64,000 bases of DNA from Nostoc mirabile CHAB5784 (GCF_020829645.1 NZ_JAIVFS010000012.1:62001-126000), one strand, 5' to 3'; shown: positions 26,089-35,957, counted from the first letter of the stretch. Program-made: numbers and translations. Notes: a model not told the origin generated them from the letters alone.

Positions 26089-27369
26089 GTGGATACCATT
26101 GCAATTCCTGCTCTAAATCGACCAGTGGATGCCACGGTAGAAATTCCCGGTTCTAAAAGTCTTACCAATCGGGCGTTGCTTGTCGCAGCTTTGGCACAAG
26201 GTGACTCCGTTTTAGAAAATGCCTTATTTAGTGAAGACAGCGAGTATTTTGCCAAATGCGTAGAGCAATTAGGCATTCCCATTACACTGAATTCTCATCT
26301 GGCACAAATCCAAGTGGCGGGAAGAGGAGGCGACATCCCAGCGAAACAGGCAAATTTATTTGTCGGTTTGGCAGGCACAGCAGCACGGTTTATCTCGGCG
26401 CTGGTGGCATTGGGTAACGGCGAATATCGTCTAGATGGCGTTCCCCGAATGCGAGAACGGCCGATGGGTGACATGCTGACGGTGCTGGAAGCAGGGGGAG
26501 CAACCATTAACTTTGAAGGAAACTCCGGCTTTATGCCCTACACCGTCTATAGTCGGCAATTCGCTGGCGGAAATTTTCGGTTGAAAGCTAACCAAACAAG
26601 TCAGCAACTTTCGGCATTGCTGATGATTGCGCCTTATGCTCAACAAGATACGAACATTGAGGTTGAGGGGACATTAGTTTCTCAATCTTACGTCAAAATG
26701 ACCTGTCGTCTGATGGCGGATTTTGGCGTTGAGGTGATTCAAATCGGCGATAATCAATTTCAGATTAAAGCGGGTCAACGTTACCAAGCTCGACATTACA
26801 CAGTAGAACCCGATGCGTCAAATGCTTCTTACTTTTTTGCCGCCGCTGCTGTCACGGGTGGACGGGTGCGCGTCAAACATTTGACCAAACAATCTTGTCA
26901 GGGTGATATTCTGTGGCTGAACGTTTTAGAACAGATGGGTTGCCAAATTAAAGATTCGGATGATTACACCGAAGTGACGGGGCCGAAGCAATTGCAAGGC
27001 ATCGACATTGATATGAATGATATATCAGATTTGGTGCAAACATTAGGAGCGATCGCGCCCTTTGCCAGTTCACCAATTACTATTCGTAACGTGGAACATA
27101 TTCGCTATAAGGAAACCGACCGGATTAAAGCTGTGGTTACAGAGTTGCGTCGGCTAGGAGTCAAGGTTGAAGAATTTCCAGATAGACTAAAAATTGAGCC
27201 TGGCCCCATTACCCCAGCGGCGATTGAAACCTATCACGATCATCGAATGGCGATGGCTTTTGCTGTCACTGGCTTGAAGGTTCCAGGGATTGTAATTAAA
27301 GATCCTGGCTGTACAGCGAAAACCTTTCCAGATTACTTTACCCGATTCTTCCAAATGTTAGAACAATAA
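26089..27369 (+). CDS. aroA: 3-phosphoshikimate 1-carboxyvinyltransferase (EPSP synthase)
   Basis: A 426-residue protein from a GTG start (VDTIAIPAL). It catalyses transfer of the enolpyruvyl group from PEP to shikimate-3-phosphate. Signature segments are present: IPGSKSLTNRALL, RMRERPMGDML, the S3P-binding ANQTSQQLSALL, IRYKETDRIKAV, DHRMAMAFA and DPGCTAKTFPDYF. The PEP-site loop reads LFVGLAGTAARFISAL instead of the usual LxxGNAGTAMRPLxAAL: Gly96 and Thr97 (E. coli numbering) are kept, but Asn94 is Leu and Pro101 is Phe. The gene stands alone; a second aroA elsewhere in the genome is possible. Confidence 0.93.
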   Translation: MDTIAIPALNRPVDATVEIPGSKSLTNRALLVAALAQGDSVLENALFSEDSEYFAKCVEQLGIPITLNSHLAQIQVAGRGGDIPAKQANLFVGLAGTAARFISALVALGNGEYRLDGVPRMRERPMGDMLTVLEAGGATINFEGNSGFMPYTVYSRQFAGGNFRLKANQTSQQLSALLMIAPYAQQDTNIEVEGTLVSQSYVKMTCRLMADFGVEVIQIGDNQFQIKAGQRYQARHYTVEPDASNASYFFAAAAVTGGRVRVKHLTKQSCQGDILWLNVLEQMGCQIKDSDDYTEVTGPKQLQGIDIDMNDISDLVQTLGAIAPFASSPITIRNVEHIRYKETDRIKAVVTELRRLGVKVEEFPDRLKIEPGPITPAAIETYHDHRMAMAFAVTGLKVPGIVIKDPGCTAKTFPDYFTRFFQMLEQ

Positions 27370-27512
27370 AAGACTAGTACCGCAAGGTGGAAGTCACGCA
27401 TTCACGCATAATTGTATTCCGAGCTTCTTGCGCCATTTGAAATGGTATGTTTATTTCCGCGCCCGCTATACTAGAACAACAAAATTTACTCAATTGCTGG
27501 AAAACAGAAGTA

Positions 27513-27649
27513 ATATTATGTCCGCTTGATTACTTATTAAACCCGAAGAACCCCACCCCCAACCCCTCCCCGCTCTTCGGGAGGGGAGACAAAGCACAGC
27601 TTTGGCGGGGTGGGGTTCTTTTATTATGGGTAATTTGGCGGACATGATA
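27513..27649. repeat. Family C inverted-repeat element, copy 2
   Basis: Ends TATTATGTCCGC and GCGGACATGATA; symmetry extends outward (GAAGTAA / TTACTTC-like). The left interior is nearly identical to copy 1 (TTGATTACTTATTAAACCCG), and the right half matches copy 3 in the opposite orientation. The rest of 27370-27925 shows no gene. Confidence 0.72.
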
Positions 27650-27925
27650 TAACTTCATAGGCAAGAAAAGATTGTTTTTCATTCTTTTCTTGCTCAAGAA
27701 CTGCTTCCCTTGCCCGTCTGCTCGTGCTTCTCTAGTTAAGTTTTGCATCGGCCTATCTCTCCATCCTCTTTTTTTGGCGAGCAGTTATCTTTTGGAATGT
27801 CTTAGTATAGAATTTCACAAGTCCGTAAAGCATATTAAGAAAGACTTTGTGTTTCTCTGCGTTTAAAAACGCTACGATTTACCGCAAAACTGTATTTAGT
27901 TCAATTCTCTACGTGACAATGATTT

Positions 27926-28591
27926 ATGAAGGTTAGTACTGATCAAACACTGATTCACCAGAAAATATATGCTAAAGAATTACGTTCTCTCATTCCACCT
28001 GAAGCATTTATCCCAGATCCAAGTAAGTTAGTTATCTTGTTCATTAATCTGACAATTTTGATACTAGGCTGGATGATAGCGGCTCGGTTAGATTGTTGGT
28101 CGCCATCTCTTTTATGGCTTTATCTTCCTCTAAGCATCATTATGGGTAATAGCGTGGTTGCCTTACTATTTAGCACCCACGATCTGATGCATGGTAGCGT
28201 GATTAAAAACGCCCGGTTAACCTATATCATTAGCTTTATAGGGCTAACAATGTTGTGGATGCCACCAACATTGTGGAAAGCAGTTCATAACCGAGTACAT
28301 CATAATCACACTAATGATTTGGGCGATCCGGATCGCAATTACTTATATGAACAGTCTTCAACCTGGGGAAAATGGATTCAGGATTTATTTGTGCCTTCTA
28401 GTGAAGTTAATCCTATATGGTTCACAGTAGGATTGACTTCAGCTTGGGGAGTACATACTTTTCGCAATCTGATATCTGTGCTATTTTTCAATCGTGAATC
28501 CGTCGATTATGTTCCTGCTGCATTTACAGTATACAGAATTGGTATAACAAGAAAGTCGCGGACTGATAGCGTAGCGTTAGCGATAGCGTAG
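27926..28591 (+). pseudogene. Truncated acyl-lipid/fatty acid desaturase
   Basis: The first ~205 residues belong to the membrane fatty acid desaturase family. Hydrophobic spans precede the first His box HDLMH and the second His box HNRVHHNH, and further spans follow. After DYVPAAFTVYRIGI the frame enters a repeat (GTAGCGTTAGCGATAGCGTA) and stops, so the C-terminal third, including the third His box needed to complete the di-iron site, is absent. Full-length relatives have roughly 300-370 residues. The product is predicted to be inactive. Downstream 28592-28888 is repeat and AT-rich DNA with no trace of the missing part. Confidence 0.82.
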
Positions 28592-28888
28592 CGTTAGCGT
28601 TAGCGTTAGCGAGGAACGAGCGTCGGAACGAGCATCTTGATTCTGACTTCTGAATTCTGATTTCTGAATTCTTCTTCAATTTTACCTCTGATTAAAGTAT
28701 GCTTAAACTCCTGATTCTAAAATAGGATAAATCCAATTAATTGGAGACTTATTTATTTTTATTAGAAAGGTATAAAACATTGATTTTATCAATTTTCTAA
28801 TTAGTAATAAATATCTCTTTGAGAAATAAGTATTTCTATACCTTTCAGTGTGCATTGGTTATAGAAGTTTATGTTGAGGAAAACTGAG

Positions 28889-29437
28889 ATGAAATTGGTT
28901 CCACAATTAGTGCTTGCTGCTGCTAGTCTTACTTTAGCCCTTGTTACTGTAAATGCAAAATCTGTATCTGCTGCAATTATTAATTACGCTTTCACAGTTG
29001 AGAGCATGGTAAATAAGGGAAATGGCTTTTTTAGCTTTGATGACTCAACTTTCAGTAATGAAGTTAATCCCGTAGCCGCCATTAAGTCACTCTCTTTCCA
29101 ATTGGAGGATGATACCGTTTACACTGAACAAGATGATACCAAATATCCAGATTTTCCTCTTGTCTTTCCAGCCACATCTTCAACAGGACAAACATATTTT
29201 GCATTAGATTATTTATTCAATGATAAATCTAATCCTTCTAGTTCTATTAGTTACGAAATCATCGGTGAGGATTTGACAATTTTCTCTAGAAATTCTCCAG
29301 ATGCTGAACCCATATCTGGTAGGGTTTCGTATACACAAGTACCTGAACCTACACCTTTAGTTGGCGCTCTTTTTGCTTGTAACCTTGGCTGGATGATGAA
29401 GAGAAAAGTTGCATCAATGAAAAAGGTTAAAGTCTAG
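28889..29437 (+). CDS. PEP-CTERM sorting domain protein
   Basis: A 182-residue protein. The ATG at 28889 is preferred because GAGG at 28876-28879 gives ideal spacing; an ATG 18 bp upstream is less likely. The N-terminal signal peptide (VPQLVLAAASLTLALVTV) is cleaved probably after SVSA. The C-terminus shows VPEPTPLVGALFACNLGWMM then KRK, the PEP-CTERM tripartite signal processed by exosortase. The middle is a beta-rich, Asp/Ser-rich domain with no recognised fold (GNGFFSFDDS, typical of cyanobacterial PEP-CTERM proteins). It is likely an extracellular or envelope-anchored protein; role unknown. Confidence 0.82.
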   Translation: MKLVPQLVLAAASLTLALVTVNAKSVSAAIINYAFTVESMVNKGNGFFSFDDSTFSNEVNPVAAIKSLSFQLEDDTVYTEQDDTKYPDFPLVFPATSSTGQTYFALDYLFNDKSNPSSSISYEIIGEDLTIFSRNSPDAEPISGRVSYTQVPEPTPLVGALFACNLGWMMKRKVASMKKVKV

Positions 29438-29663
29438 CCTTGGTTAAGTTGATATTAACGCTTTCTTTGCCCAGAATTAATCTCTTATTAGTAGGCTTTG
29501 ATGTAGCAAAACAACATCTAACACAATGATACTAAGATAAAAATTGGGAATTAAAACCTGATTTTGATAAGGGAATTATTTACGAAGTTTGTTTACGATT
29601 ACCCTGCCTTCTTCGTGTTAGCTGTTGCTGTGCTTCAACTTACCTGTTAGCCAGGAGTAGAGA

Positions 29664-31253
29664 ATGGTAGATTACCGGAATTTTGAACAGTTCCTGCACA
29701 GTCGAATGAAACGACGCAACTTAATTATCGGGGCAGGAGCATTGTCTGGTTTAGCGATCGCTAACCAATTTTCTCCTCAAAGAGCAATCGCCACAAGCAG
29801 ATTTTCCAATTATCCTTTCACTTTAGGTGTAGCATCGGGTGAACCATATCCTACCAGCGTAGTGATCTGGACTCGTCTCGCTCCTGAACCCTTAGACGGA
29901 GGTGGAATGCCACCTGTAAACGTGCCAATTCGCTGGGAAGTGGCAACTGATCCCGACATGAGGCGCATTGTCTCCAGAGGTACGGTACTGGCAACTCCAG
30001 AACTAGCTCATTCAGTTCGAGTTGTGGTAGAAGGACTGCAATCTGATACTTGGTACTGGTATCGGTTTCTTGTCGGCCAAGACGCTAGCCCCATTGGTCG
30101 CACTCGTACAGCGCCTTTAGCAAATAGTTACTTAAGTAAATTTAACTTTGCCCTTGTTTCTTGTCAGCACTATGAGCAGGGGTACTATACTGCCTACAAA
30201 TATCTGGCCAAAGAAGACCTCAGCCTAGTAGTGCATGTTGGCGATTACATCTACGAAGGGGGAATCACAGAAGATCGCCCTAGAAAACACAATGGTTCAG
30301 AAATTTTTACTTTAGAAGATTACCGCAACCGTCACGCCCTCTATAAAACCGATACTAACCTGCAAGCAGCTCATGCAGCCTTTCCCTGGATTGTCACCTG
30401 GGATGACCATGAAGTAGAAAACAACTACGCCAACGACATCTCCCAAGTTGATACTGAACCAGATCAGGATCGGGCAATTTTCCTGCAACGGCGGGCTGTT
30501 GCTTATCAAGCTTACTACGAACACATGCCACTGCGCCCCTTCTCGCGTCCCGTTGGCCCCGATATGCAACTTTACCGTCGGCTCTCCTTTGGCAACTTAG
30601 CTACGTTCCATGTTTTAGATACCCGCCAATATCGCACCGATCAGCCCTGTGATGATGGCACTAAAGAACGTTGCCCGGAAAATTTAGATCCGAATGCAAC
30701 TATTACCGGTAAGGCGCAGGAGAATTGGTTATTTGATGGTTTAAATAGTTCACAGTCCAAGTGGAATGTTTTGGCGCAGCAGGTTCCGATTGCTCAAAGA
30801 GATATGACACCAAGAGAAGGCGGAACTTACAGCATGGATAAATGGGATGGTTATGTGGCTTCGCGCGATCGCCTCATGGCTTTCCTCGGACAGCGCCAGC
30901 CCTCTAATCCAGTATCCTTGGCAGGTGATGTGCATTCCCACTGGGCGATGAACCTGAAGGCTAACTTTGATAACCCAGAATCAGCCACAGTTGGTAGTGA
31001 ATTCGTCTGTTCCTCAATTAGCTCCGGTGGCGATGGATCAGACACTACCCCCGCAGTTGAAGCTTACTTACCTGATAACCCACACATTAAGTTTTTCAAC
31101 GGTCAACGGGGATATGTTCGCTGTGCGCTGACTCCCACAACTTGGAAGACAGATTATTTAGTTTTATCAAACGTCACAACCCCATCTGGCACCATTAGTA
31201 AACGGGCTTCATTTGTGGTTGAAGATGGTCGTCCAGAAATACAACAAGCCTAA
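29664..31253 (+). CDS. phoD: PhoD-type alkaline phosphatase/phosphodiesterase
   Basis: A 529-residue exported enzyme; AGGAG at 29652-29656 precedes the ATG. The signal carries a twin-arginine motif (MKRRNLIIGAGALSGLAIA), so Tat export of the folded metalloprotein is expected. An N-terminal PhoD domain (FTLGVASGEPYPTSVVIWTR) precedes the metallophosphatase core: ALVSCQHY, VVHVGDYIYEG, IVTWDDHEVENNYAND, LAGDVHSHWAMN. Family members use Fe/Ca and hydrolyse phosphomono- and diesters to release phosphate. It converges with a large phytase-like protein, suggesting a phosphate-scavenging locus. I found no convincing pair of Pho-box half-sites upstream. Confidence 0.92.
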   Translation: MVDYRNFEQFLHSRMKRRNLIIGAGALSGLAIANQFSPQRAIATSRFSNYPFTLGVASGEPYPTSVVIWTRLAPEPLDGGGMPPVNVPIRWEVATDPDMRRIVSRGTVLATPELAHSVRVVVEGLQSDTWYWYRFLVGQDASPIGRTRTAPLANSYLSKFNFALVSCQHYEQGYYTAYKYLAKEDLSLVVHVGDYIYEGGITEDRPRKHNGSEIFTLEDYRNRHALYKTDTNLQAAHAAFPWIVTWDDHEVENNYANDISQVDTEPDQDRAIFLQRRAVAYQAYYEHMPLRPFSRPVGPDMQLYRRLSFGNLATFHVLDTRQYRTDQPCDDGTKERCPENLDPNATITGKAQENWLFDGLNSSQSKWNVLAQQVPIAQRDMTPREGGTYSMDKWDGYVASRDRLMAFLGQRQPSNPVSLAGDVHSHWAMNLKANFDNPESATVGSEFVCSSISSGGDGSDTTPAVEAYLPDNPHIKFFNGQRGYVRCALTPTTWKTDYLVLSNVTTPSGTISKRASFVVEDGRPEIQQA

Positions 31254-31280
31254 TTGTTTAATTCCCAGGTATTAACACCA

Positions 31281-31408
31281 GTTAACAATTCAAAATTCAC
31301 GCATTCAAAATTCAAACATTTTAGACATTTTCAGATGGGGATTTAAACCCCAACTGAAACTGCGCTACGTGTAATGGTTGGGGTCTTAAACCCTTTAATT
31401 TCCGATAA
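31281..31408. repeat. ~128-bp dispersed repeat, copy 1
   Basis: It starts GTTAACAATTCAAAATTCAC and ends CCCTTTAATTTCCGATAA. The complement of 61892-62020 matches it along its whole length, apart from a variable ATTCACGC/ATTCAAA array and a short central difference. Confidence 0.8.
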
Positions 31409-31553
31409 TCACAGATATAAACAGTTAAACCATCAGTATTTATCTGTTTGTATCTGTGTTTTCATTTTCAGAAAATTGACTTTTGCGAAAAGTTTAATCT
31501 GTGCAGAACAAAATTTTGTTGAGAGCGATCGCTGAAATAGCGAAAGCGGTTAA

Positions 31554-31691
31554 TAAGCTGATATGCATCTAAATTATATAAACATTCTTTATAATCGTTG
31601 ACGGTTGACGGTTGACGGTTATCGGTCATCAGTCAACGGTCAACAGTCATCAGGTAGCTGTACGCCCCTACCCATATATTTGTATCAGCTA
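31554..31691. repeat. Family D inverted-repeat element, copy 2
   Basis: The left ~95 bp, from TAAGCTGATATGCATCTAAA through three TTGACGG units to TCATCAGG, is almost identical to the complement of copy 3 (38012-38136), differing by one heptamer unit. The right end is replaced by other sequence (TAGCTGTACGCCCCTACCC), ending ATCAGCTAT. The rest of 31254-31762 holds no gene. Confidence 0.75.
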
Positions 31692-31762
31692 TTTAGTGAA
31701 ATGGTATAAAATAGGGTTTAAAAAATTACGTGCGTTTACCCTGCATTTGAAACCCTGACTGT

Positions 31763-34624
31763 CTAAACAATATTTTTGCTTAAATTAACTTGCACAATCA
31801 CATCATTAAAATCTCGATCGCCACCATTGACTAAATCTTCAAAACCAAAGATATTACTTCCTAACAGGCGAAGATGATCCACTTTGTCAGTGTTAGCACC
31901 CAAAAAGGGGAAGTAAACTTCTGGGTCGTTACTAAAATTAGTATCTAACACTGCATCGGGTCTGCCATCAACAATTATAAATGGTGCAAAGATAGAACCA
32001 GGTGTTAAACTGCCGATGTAAGTAGCCGTACCTTGGTTATTAACTGTCAGTTCAATGCCAGCAATACGCCCACGAACTGCTGCTTGAGTATAACCAGCCT
32101 CTCCGGGGAGAATATCAGGTTGGCTATCGCCATTAGTATCAATACCACCATTCTCATTCACTACTTGATAGAAGCCAACAAAGTTATTAAAAGCAGCTTC
32201 TCTATTCACCACAAAATCAGCTTTAACCAATTCCGTGACACCTCGTAAATCAATCAGTTCTCCCTGTTGTTGGGTTTGCAGATTTACACCAAGAGGTAAA
32301 GGTTGATTTGTGGACTCAATCTTTACAACCAAATTCTGAAAGTTATTGGTGTTAGTAGCTGTATCCTGCCAAGCTAAAGAGAAGCCCTCAGTACCAAAGT
32401 CTGTAATTTTTAGGGTTGTGGGATCAGAAAATAGTACATCTGTTGTTGGGGTAGTTTGAGCATTGACAGCATCGGTTGAGTTATTGCGTACTAAGTAAAA
32501 TCTCAAGCTGTCACCAGAGTTTAATTCCAGCTGTTGTGTCAGATTTGTGCTATTAAAACCATTAGGAAGATTGGCAATGACGGAGAAAATTACTTTGGCT
32601 CGGTTAAGCGCTGCTTGCGTGTAAGCTGATGCGCCTGGGGCTATACCACCGATTCTACCTTGAGCATCATCGACGATAAAAAACCCTAGTTCATTGACCA
32701 AGCTAGAATTTTGTCCCGTCACAGTTACTTGAAGTCTTGCTTTGTCATTATTACTTTTGATAGTAAAAATATCATTGTCAGCATTCTTTGCTAAAGGTAT
32801 GTCGTTATCGGTGATGCCAACGTTAACTGAGCTAATAGCAATGCCATTATAATTAGCATCGTTACTTATAGCTGTGTGCTGGATGGTGTTGCTGTGATTT
32901 CCTTCTACTAGGGCATCATTTACAGCTGCTACCGTTATATTTTGGGCGACGTTCCAGTTTTGAGTAGTGAAGATTAGCTGATTCGGATTAGTTGTGGTTT
33001 GTGTGCCAGGATTAATATTGATAGTGACATTATCTGTAGGCTGGCTAGTGAGAACAACTGTGTAACTATCAGTTGCACCTCCTTCGGTAACATTGGTGCT
33101 ATCTTCTGTTTGGGTGATAGTTGCACCGATAGGGTTTACCTCGCTGATGCCAACGTTAACTGAGCTAATAGCAATGCCGTTATAATTAGCATCGTTACTT
33201 ATAGCTGTGTGCTGGATGGTGTTGCTGTGATTTCCTTCTACTAGGGCATCATTTACAGCTGCTACCGTTATATTTTGGGCGACGTTCCAGTTTTGAGTAG
33301 TGAAGATTAGCTGATTCGGATTAGTTGTGGTTTGTGTGCCAGGATTAATATTGATAGTGACATTATCTGTAGGCTGGCTAGTGAGAACAACTGTGTAACT
33401 ATCAGTTGCACCTCCTTCGGTAACATTGGTGCTATCTTCTGTTTGGGTGATAGTTACACCGATGGGATTTACCTCTGCACTTAAAGTCAGAATTTGGGTT
33501 GGTCTAGGCCCCAACGCTCCGAAATTATCGTCACTGACCAAAACAATCGACTGACGACCGTCTGGTAATGTGGGGCCAAAAGCCAAACCCTCTATATTGT
33601 CGATGAGTATATTTAAATTATTTTGATTGAGGTTTAATAACAGCCGCTTGTGGGCTGGTTGAATAGCTGAAATCTTTACTGGTATAGAATTAAGATTACT
33701 GATATCTGTAGCCCCTTGTAGGCTCACTTCATAGAGTTTAATTGTGTAACCAGTACCAGAAACGCCAGCCGAGAAAGAACGCTCTAATGCTAATAATGTA
33801 CCTCGGTTATCAATTGCCAGTAAATCTACTAAACCATTAAGAGCAAAGGGCGTTGCGGGCTTTGGTGGCTCTGCTACTGGCTCAGTGATATATAAGTATT
33901 CTTTTTCTGTCTGTCCAGTCACCAAATTGTATTGCAGAATGCGAGAACGAGAGCCTGTGTCGAGTGTAGCAATCTGCCCATCTTGGATTAGAGCATTCTC
34001 TACCCCTGTGTATAGGGTGTGTTGGTCGGGGGTGATAGTCAAACTTTCAAAGGCTAAGTTATCACGAACACCTGAAATTTGTGTATCACCTGTATTGATT
34101 GCCCCGCTCTTGTCAGTATCATCTACTACAGGCAAAAACTTCTGCGGTATGAGTAGCGATCGCAATTCCTTCCCTGTAGATAAGTTAAACTCTTTAATAA
34201 AGGGGTAAATAACACTACCTGCGTTAATGTTAACTTCGCCTTCAGAAGAGATAAAGACTGTAGCATTCTCTGTAAGAGCAAAACCTTCTGGGTTCAGGCT
34301 GTTACTACTAAAAAAATGACCGTTTATATCTTTTAAAGGAGTGGCATTGGTAAAAGTGACTTGGGGTGTGGAAATGCCAGTCAGGTTAGCAGTAAAAGTA
34401 TAAAAACGAGCTAATCCATTGCTATCAGAGCGAGCATCGGAAAGAGAGTAGTAAACATTATTAGCCACATCGTAAACAACACCAGATAGACCACCTAGAG
34501 GTGTTTGATTTCCGTTAACCGTTCCTGCTGCACTAGTGGAAAGGGAGTTTGGAGAGAATAATTGTTGTCCCTCAAGTTTTACATCAAGAACGGTTTTAGC
34601 TGTTTGAGAGTTATTGGACACCAT
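31763..34624 (-). CDS. Phytase-like esterase with tandem repeats and DUF4114 domains
   Basis: A 953-residue protein. Residues ~1-385: esterase-like/phytase-like propeller (LGGLSGVVYDVANNVYYSLS, NPEGFALTEN, DNLAFESLTITPD, DNIEGLAFGP). Residues ~385-605: two almost identical 111-residue modules (VTEGGATDSYTVVLTSQP, DNVTININPG), resembling extracellular beta-sandwich adhesion modules. The C-terminal ~345 residues hold two DUF4114-like regions, the second ending FEDLVNGGDRDFNDVIV, an acidic Ca-binding-like motif. There is no classical N-terminal signal, so export by a type I (RTX-like) route is plausible. Opposite PhoD, it fits extracellular organophosphate use; substrate not proven. Confidence 0.83.
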   Translation of the reverse strand: MVSNNSQTAKTVLDVKLEGQQLFSPNSLSTSAAGTVNGNQTPLGGLSGVVYDVANNVYYSLSDARSDSNGLARFYTFTANLTGISTPQVTFTNATPLKDINGHFFSSNSLNPEGFALTENATVFISSEGEVNINAGSVIYPFIKEFNLSTGKELRSLLIPQKFLPVVDDTDKSGAINTGDTQISGVRDNLAFESLTITPDQHTLYTGVENALIQDGQIATLDTGSRSRILQYNLVTGQTEKEYLYITEPVAEPPKPATPFALNGLVDLLAIDNRGTLLALERSFSAGVSGTGYTIKLYEVSLQGATDISNLNSIPVKISAIQPAHKRLLLNLNQNNLNILIDNIEGLAFGPTLPDGRQSIVLVSDDNFGALGPRPTQILTLSAEVNPIGVTITQTEDSTNVTEGGATDSYTVVLTSQPTDNVTININPGTQTTTNPNQLIFTTQNWNVAQNITVAAVNDALVEGNHSNTIQHTAISNDANYNGIAISSVNVGISEVNPIGATITQTEDSTNVTEGGATDSYTVVLTSQPTDNVTININPGTQTTTNPNQLIFTTQNWNVAQNITVAAVNDALVEGNHSNTIQHTAISNDANYNGIAISSVNVGITDNDIPLAKNADNDIFTIKSNNDKARLQVTVTGQNSSLVNELGFFIVDDAQGRIGGIAPGASAYTQAALNRAKVIFSVIANLPNGFNSTNLTQQLELNSGDSLRFYLVRNNSTDAVNAQTTPTTDVLFSDPTTLKITDFGTEGFSLAWQDTATNTNNFQNLVVKIESTNQPLPLGVNLQTQQQGELIDLRGVTELVKADFVVNREAAFNNFVGFYQVVNENGGIDTNGDSQPDILPGEAGYTQAAVRGRIAGIELTVNNQGTATYIGSLTPGSIFAPFIIVDGRPDAVLDTNFSNDPEVYFPFLGANTDKVDHLRLLGSNIFGFEDLVNGGDRDFNDVIVQVNLSKNIV
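32813..33478. repeat. Two tandem 333-bp units inside the phytase-like gene
   Basis: Units 32813-33145 and 33146-33478 differ at only a few bases. Each encodes 111 residues, so the duplication is in frame and recent or kept uniform by recombination. Confidence 0.93.
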
Positions 34625-35082
34625 ATTTTAGCTTTCAGGTCAATATAGACTTGGTATATATGAGCGAATTTGCCAGAAATCATTACTGGGTGCGAATTAA
34701 CAACAATAAAAAACCAATGAATAATTTTGACAACAACTTACTAGCTGACCGAGAGTAGAGCTAGTATAAAATCAAGCACTAACTTAACGTTAAGTAACGC
34801 GATCGTCAATTGCTATGGGTGTGATTATTGCAACGATTTATGAAAAATTTCCTGTTTGGCAATCGGGGCAAACGCATCACAATACTACTCGGTTAAGGAC
34901 AAAATTAGGCTGAAATCCTCGAAATATCCTTGTCTATAATCTTCAAAAGAGGCTTAACTGAGCAGTATTGGGCAGATTCTAATCAAACGCAGTTTAACTC
35001 GCTAATTACTGCGATCGCCACAAAACTGAATTAACTCAAGTTACCTTTTCGCTTTATTTTGGGAATTCTAAAGAATCTTTCC
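34625..35082. other. Gene-free region upstream of the phytase-like gene
   Basis: AT-rich. It contains the probable promoter of the minus-strand phytase-like gene and degenerate coding-like stretches on the plus strand (for example FNSLITAIATKLN ending near 35033). No complete gene. Confidence 0.5.
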
Positions 35083-35199
35083 TATAGCACAAACCACGCT
35101 AGTTTTCCATTCATCCCAGTGATGCTGCTATATGAGCAAGGAATACCAGAATCTTTGCTACAGATGATCGCAAAATTTGAGAAAGCACTTTTACTCTAA
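35083..35199 (+). pseudogene. Unidentified C-terminal coding remnant
   Basis: The frame reads HASFPFIPVMLLYEQGIPES then LLQMIAKFEKALLL and a stop at 35197-35199. It has coding character but no start or upstream domain, and the family is not recognised. Confidence 0.35.
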
Positions 35200-35344
35200 A
35201 AGGTAAATGGAAATGAAACAATGTCGAGCAGATTTTTCTTCAGCTTTTCTTTATTCACTCAATTTTGCATTTTTTTAAACATCTGTTACATTACTTTACA
35301 GACAGTTACAACTGCTACAACACTTGAAATTTGGAGTTTTACTG

Positions 35345-35524
35345 ATGACAGGTTTTAAGAATCCTGCGCCTATTGTTTCAGAAGATCCTAATGCTGTGCG
35401 TTTTGGCTTCACTCCTCAGAGTGAAAACTGGAACGGTCGTCTTGCGATGATTGGTTTTTTATCTGCCATTTTGATTGAAGCTTTTTCTGGTCAAGGCTTA
35501 CTCCATTTCTGGGGCATCCTCTAA
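35345..35524 (+). CDS. High-light-inducible protein (Hlip, CAB/ELIP superfamily)
   Basis: A 59-residue protein starting at ATG 35345 with GGAG at 35331-35334; an upstream in-frame TTG is less likely. It has one transmembrane helix with the chlorophyll-binding signature [20 protein letters not shown] (Glu, Asn and Arg of the ExxNGRxAMxGF motif), followed by [10 protein letters not shown]. Hlips sit in the thylakoid membrane, bind chlorophyll and carotenoid, and protect photosystem II assembly and chlorophyll recycling during high light. The short N-terminus ([20 protein letters not shown]) is usual. A family B element begins 10 bp after the stop codon. Confidence 0.93.
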   Translation: MTGFKNPAPIVSEDPNAVRFGFTPQSENWNGRLAMIGFLSAILIEAFSGQGLLHFWGIL

Positions 35525-35534
35525 ATTGATCATA

Positions 35535-35821
35535 GTAGGGGCACACGCCTGTGCATTGGTGTCAACTTAAGTCAGAGAGCTTCATTCCACAGTCATTTTA
35601 CCCCACACACCAGATGCTCCACTTGGGGAGACCCCTTGGCGCTAGCCTCTCCCTGGCTCCCCAAAATCTCCCCTCACCGTTCCCGGGGAGGGGAGATTTT
35701 GTCGTTAGACAAAAGCGGGGTGGGGTGACGACGGCTTAATTAGTAATTGAGTGAACTTGATATAACGTCATTGCAAGGGTTTCACGTTAAGTTGACACCT
35801 ATGACGGCTGTGGTCCCCTAC
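35535..35821. repeat. Family B inverted-repeat element, copy 3
   Basis: A 287-bp element with ends GTAGGGGCAC and GTGGTCCCCTAC, inner GTGTCAACTTAA blocks, and a long central GGGGAGGGGAGATTTT hairpin. The right ~90 bp is shared with copy 2. Confidence 0.72.
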
Positions 35822-35957
35822 TGTTCATATTCCATGCAAGTCATTCATTTCTAACCTATGGCAGTTGTTGGAATTGGTGCAAAATATGAGATTTTTCCGG
35901 TTGAGCGAAAATATAAGTGAATAATTACTTTACATTGAATATGTATAGCTAAAACTC

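Noticed and set aside
29440..29663. Pho box upstream of phoD
   Set aside because: Only one loose half-site (complement of CTTGGTTAAG); no tandem half-sites with correct spacing.
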